Assembly: GCA_947044365.1 (NCBI GenBank)
Contig: OX345640.1
Span: 7,550,410 to 7,614,409 of the forward strand
Direction: 5' to 3'
Origin: Petrosia ficiformis
Taxonomy: Eukaryota; Porifera; Demospongiae; Haplosclerida; Petrosiidae
DNA: 64,000 nt
The translations under genes were made by a program, and so were the position numbers. The notes under the pieces were generated by a model that was given only the letters and a program-made list of their open reading frames with translations, had not been told where the DNA came from and ran no database searches. Numbering within the stretch: the stretch's first letter is position 1; each line of letters begins with the position of its first letter. Positions 63,001-64,000 of the stretch are shown here, in pieces.

Positions 63001-63829
63001 TACATTACTGTACTACATAATAGTACTAATTAGTACTGTGTACTATCAATACATTACTGTACTACATAATAGTATTAATTAGTACTGTGTACTATCAATA
63101 CATTACTGTACTACATAATAGTATTAATTAGTACTGTGTACTATCAATACATTACTGTACTACATAATAGTACTAATTAGTACTGTGTACTATCAATACA
63201 TTACTGTACTACATAATAGTATTAATTAGTACTGTGTACTATCAATACATTACTGTACTACATAATAGTACTAATTAGTACTGTGTACTATCAATACACT
63301 ACTGTACTACATAATAGTAATAATTAGAACATACAGACATACATGTACACATACATACAGACATGCATGTACACATACACACAGACATACATGTACACAT
63401 ACACACTAACATGCATGTACACTACACACAGGCATGTATATACCCATACATACAGACATACATGTACACACACACACAGACATGCATGTACCCTTACACA
63501 CAGACATGCATGAACCCTTACACACAGACATGCATGTACACACACATACACACAAACATGTACTCATACACACAGACATATATACATGTACATATACATA
63601 CAAACATGTACCCATACACACAGACATGCATGTACATGTACACATACACACAGACATGCATGTGCATATACACATACATGTACACACAGACCTCAGCCTC
63701 GATGGGATACATTCCCAGTAGATGTGTTTCAAAACTAATCACAACATAGCATTGATAATAGTTTCCAGTTTCATGATCTTCTCTCAATAAAATACCCACC
63801 ACTTTACCACTGCTATCTAAACCTGGCAT
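57059..63829 (-). CDS. PLEKHA1: Tandem PH-domain protein, TAPP1/TAPP2-like
   Basis: Ten in-phase exons: 63692-63829, 61978-62040, 61784-61826, 61466-61554, 60940-61050, 60595-60759, 60389-60457, 59748-59809, 58989-59130 and 57059-57286; 369 aa. PH1 spans about 1-111, with the end [12 protein letters not shown]. The linker [20 protein letters not shown] matches the YRTDIVGGV signature of TAPP. PH2 spans about 193-290: [18 protein letters not shown], then the basic pocket and YYKS, then [22 protein letters not shown]. The C-terminus TRV fits a class I PDZ ligand, as in TAPP proteins. In mammals PH2 binds PI(3,4)P2 at the plasma membrane downstream of PI3K. The start is chosen because MPGLD aligns with the family start and an acceptor lies just upstream, so 5' UTR is spliced. 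Confidence 0.92.
57318..57533 (+). mobile_element. Dispersed repeat (GTTTTTGATAAGC family), copy in TAPP-like intron 9
   Basis: From 'cagtgtttttgataagctca' to 'tttggcccatgcttcaaaac'. About 216 bp. Confidence 0.75.
57752..58064 (+). mobile_element. hAT-like MITE in TAPP-like intron 9, 8-bp target duplication
   Basis: Starts TAGTGATGGGCGAT and ends ATCGCCCACCACTA. Flanked by exact ATTTCAAT at 57744-57751 and 58065-58072. Interior has inverted 'ggtatcaagta' and 'ttggtatcg' type motifs. No coding capacity. Confidence 0.88.
58255..58930. repeat. Repeat-rich intron 9 remainder
   Basis: Contains an ACTAAAACC-family piece (58255-58460), stretches rich in 'tatcggtatc' that look like another decayed hAT MITE (58510-58815), and a copy of the 32945-33065 dispersed sequence. 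No exons. Confidence 0.45.
59280..59520 (+). mobile_element. MITE (AAAGGTCATTC family), TAPP-like intron 8
   Basis: Full copy with both ends ('aaaggtcattcatgttcaca' and 'gacattgtgaatgtgaacag'). Confidence 0.8.
59866..60382. repeat. CATC tract, TAPP-like intron 7
   Basis: About 500 bp of imperfect (CATC)n, ending a few bases from the exon 7 donor. It produces open frames of up to 218 codons on + and short ones on -, all artefacts. Confidence 0.97.
61200..61450. repeat. About 40-bp minisatellite, TAPP-like intron 4
   Basis: Six units of 'gatagatatactcacagata' plus 'tacacacagacacacagaca', derived from a CA-type tract that reaches close to the exon 4 donor. Confidence 0.93.
61560..61735. repeat. 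GGGA-rich tract, TAPP-like intron 3
   Basis: Imperfect GGGA/GGGAGG purine-rich sequence. Confidence 0.9.
62225..62640. repeat. About 105-bp tandem repeat, four units, TAPP-like intron 1
   Basis: Units start 'gatgtttagtgctgcttgtc', continue 'atgagacagtgtgtcat' and end 'aactagataaggctagaaag'. The last three units are nearly identical, so the expansion is recent. Confidence 0.95.
62940..63330. repeat. 49-bp tandem repeat, TAPP-like intron 1
   Basis: About eight units of 'attagtactgtgtactatca', 'atacattactgtactacata' and 'atagtatta'. Confidence 0.95.
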
Positions 63830-64000
63830 TATGACTTGTGAAAATCTGTGAAAAAAATGAAAACAAAAGTAATTTAGATGATCAGACTCAAACCCATGAT
63901 ACCAGGTTTCAGTTCTGGACTACAACCTGGTTTTAGTTCCCATACTCAACCTACGACACAGGTTTTGATTCAAACTGGTCTCTAGTCCCATTCATAAAAG
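63830..64000. other. 5' UTR or upstream intron of the TAPP-like gene
   Basis: A - strand acceptor (ttttttcacag) near 63846 leaves about 17 bases of untranslated exon before the ATG, so a 5' non-coding exon lies to the right. 'ccatgataccaggtttcag' and 'aacctggttttagt' show short direct repeats. Nothing else seen. Confidence 0.5.

Overview
The window is eukaryotic and animal. Genes are split by many short GT-AG introns, the DNA is AT-rich, and microsatellites and small inverted-repeat elements are dense. Exon phases could be checked for nine genes, and all close. The mix of a death-domain/CARD NACHT receptor with deeply conserved animal housekeeping genes points to an early-branching invertebrate. 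My best guess is a demosponge, but that is inference and no single sequence proves it.

Layout, left to right. (1) 577-1694, +: 3' exons of an SRSF10-like SR splicing factor. (2) 3537-8904, -: a complete four-exon NLR-type receptor of 1341 aa. Its first exon ends in a full 2A ribosome-skipping motif, followed by a death-like domain, a CARD-like domain, NACHT and a degenerate LRR region. A broken, inverted NLR relic lies at 10349-10729. (3) 12954-15400, -: ATP6V0E (V-ATPase subunit e), whose last codons and stop lie in a MITE. Within its first intron (14560-15102) sits an inverted-repeat element carrying one RecQ-helicase exon. (4) 15585-22826, +: AUP1, 13 exons, divergent from ATP6V0E across a 184-bp shared promoter. 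(5) 23616-25234, -: a two-exon secretory-pathway protein with a Cys-rich head and a long Lys/Glu repeat. (6) 26482-32420, -: pantothenate kinase. (7) 33323-37329, -: HPDL. (8) 39019-49206, +: PGM3, 21 exons. (9) 49951-56092, +: PSTK, 8 exons. (10) 57059-63829, -: a TAPP-type tandem PH protein (PLEKHA1/2-like), 10 exons.

These are ordinary neighbours, not a pathway cluster. They cover splicing, innate immunity, proton pumping, lipid-droplet/ER quality control, CoA synthesis, a dioxygenase, UDP-GlcNAc synthesis, selenocysteine-tRNA synthesis and PI(3,4)P2 signalling. The most unusual gene is the NLR with an N-terminal 2A signal. It could yield two products, one translocated with its leader and one cytosolic.

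Much of the remaining DNA is recent repeat: hAT-like MITEs with exact 8-bp target duplications, nested MITEs, tandem satellites with internal palindromes (37, 66, 73, 105 and 49 bp periods) and simple-sequence tracts inside introns.
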